This document shows positions 63,111 through 64,000 of a DNA stretch of 64,000 nucleotides, in pieces. The DNA comes from Monoglobus sp964617455 (GTDB lineage Bacteria > Bacillota > Clostridia > Monoglobales > Monoglobaceae), in NCBI GenBank assembly GCA_964617455.1, contig CAZTYF010000002.1, forward strand, positions 1 to 64,000, given 5' to 3'. Every line of letters starts with the position of its first letter. The stretch's first letter is position 1. The notes beneath the pieces are model-generated. The model was not told the origin of the DNA. It was given only the letters and a program-made list of their open reading frames with translations, and made no database searches. The translations under genes and the position numbers were made by a program.

Positions 63111-63917
63111 CTAATTCTTTATAAGCTGATTGATGTTTTTGCGGAACTCACCCGGGGTGAGACCATAGGCGGATTTGAACATTCGGTTGAATGTTCGGGT
63201 GTTTTCAAAACCTGCCTGCTGGCTGATCAGGGTGAAACTCTCGTTGGTTGTGCGAATGAGCCCCGCCGCATACTCCGCCCGAATCAGACCTATGTATCTT
63301 CGAAAGTTCATTTTGAATTTTCGGCTGAAAATCGAGGATATGTAGCTCTCGCTCACATTGAAGTGCTCCGCAAGACTCTTTCGGGTCATGGGCTCGGTGA
63401 AATTCTGTTCTATGTATTTTACGATTTTATAGGTAATATCCACCACAGGCCCGTTTGGGTTGCGGCTTAAGGTCAGGGCTTTCAGGAGATAGGACATTAT
63501 GACGCAGGTCCAGGAAAATGTCACATCAAAGCTCTCCCCCGGGCGTATGTTATTGAGAGCGCACCGAAATTCCTCACAGATATGCTCCCGTTCAACCACG
63601 GGATTTTCCGGTCTCAAATCGCTAAGATTCGGAAAAAGCTTTCCGAACATTTTGGGAGCACACATAAGTATCAGCACATCATTGTGGCTTTTGTCTTGTC
63701 CGTCCGGGGCGAAAAAGGAATGCAAAATCTCCGGGAAAACAACGGCAAGGCATCCCTCCCGAATTTCATATTCTCCGTTTTCTATACGGAGCCGCTGAAT
63801 GCCCCTGTAGACATAGACAATTTCGATATATTCATGCATATGCTCCGGATAATTCAGTTGATAATCGTTCCGTTTTACCGTCAAATCCGAGGGCCTTATC
63901 TCATAAACGGGAAGCAT
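63111..63917 (-). CDS. AraC-family transcriptional regulator
   Basis: This 268-residue regulator has an N-terminal cupin-like sensing domain (about 1-140, including HMHEYIEIVYVYRG and GCLAVVFPE) and a C-terminal pair of helix-turn-helix motifs (about 170-265, SLAEHFNVSESYISSIFSRK and SQQAGFENTRTFNRMFKSAY). Such regulators sense sugars and switch on catabolic genes. AAAGGAGGGG precedes ATG 63917. Its place 120 bases upstream of the pectate lyase suggests it responds to pectin-derived sugars; this is inferred from context. Confidence 0.93.
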   Translation of the reverse strand: MLPVYEIRPSDLTVKRNDYQLNYPEHMHEYIEIVYVYRGIQRLRIENGEYEIREGCLAVVFPEILHSFFAPDGQDKSHNDVLILMCAPKMFGKLFPNLSDLRPENPVVEREHICEEFRCALNNIRPGESFDVTFSWTCVIMSYLLKALTLSRNPNGPVVDITYKIVKYIEQNFTEPMTRKSLAEHFNVSESYISSIFSRKFKMNFRRYIGLIRAEYAAGLIRTTNESFTLISQQAGFENTRTFNRMFKSAYGLTPGEFRKNINQLIKN

Positions 63918-64000
63918 ATTTGCCCCTCCTTTATATCCTGCACTTTTTGTCTTATTTTGTATATATTATGACTTTTATTATAGCAGGATTTGTGGTATAT

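Overview
The window looks like a chromosomal segment of a low-to-moderate GC Gram-positive bacterium of class Clostridia, probably a gut-type, plant-fibre-degrading lineage. The evidence is gene content: Veg, RemA, RNase Y, Mini-RNase III, DnaD and a DnaC/DnaI-type loader, SpoIIIJ/Jag, an S-layer-homology (SLH) surface protein and a secreted pectate lyase with an AraC regulator. Clean promoters (TTGACA-17-TATAAT type) recur, as do strong Shine-Dalgarno sites with many TTG starts. A lineage near pectin-degrading, SLH-rich Clostridia is a guess from gene style only.

Layout. 1-9300 is an accessory island. Two nearly identical Rpn-type PD-(D/E)XK nuclease genes (the first cut by the window edge) flank a 2127-residue SLH surface protein that has a long structured 5' leader. 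Palindromic intergenic repeats follow. After them comes a tiny hydrophobic peptide gene with a convergent antisense promoter, arranged like a type I toxin-antitoxin locus. 9281-17560 is the replication-origin neighbourhood: dnaA-mnmE-dnaD-dnaC/I on the minus strand, and rpmH-rnpA-yidD-yidC-jag on the plus strand, running on into argD, argF, an acetyltransferase, asnS, a TPR protein and ftsK. 25400-29300 holds veg, rny, a cytidylate-kinase-like gene and convergent rplM-rpsI. 29500-33930 is a MoxR/DUF58/transglutaminase operon. 33945-34550 is a 73-bp tandem array next to a tRNA-Thr. 34779-37900 is a surface-glycan cluster (ABC export ATPase and two GT2 enzymes). 37900-44200 is the minus-strand housekeeping operon yicC-remA-gmk-rpoZ-coaBC-priA-def. 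44768-52800 carries an NlpC/P60 hydrolase, holA, an ECF sigma/anti-sigma pair, a macro-domain/HTH fusion, cysS and mrnC. 52864-57872 (minus) is dgt-dnaG-rpoD plus a cation exporter; trmK and a Nif3-like gene follow on plus. 59645-63917 (minus) is the pectate lyase and its AraC regulator.

Most of the window is core housekeeping. The unusual content is concentrated in the first 9.3 kb (duplicated nuclease, leader RNA, candidate type I toxin-antitoxin, palindromic repeats), in the tandem array beside tRNA-Thr, and in several structured 5' leaders. All calls rest on reading the sequence and on remembered family features; no database search or folding program was run.
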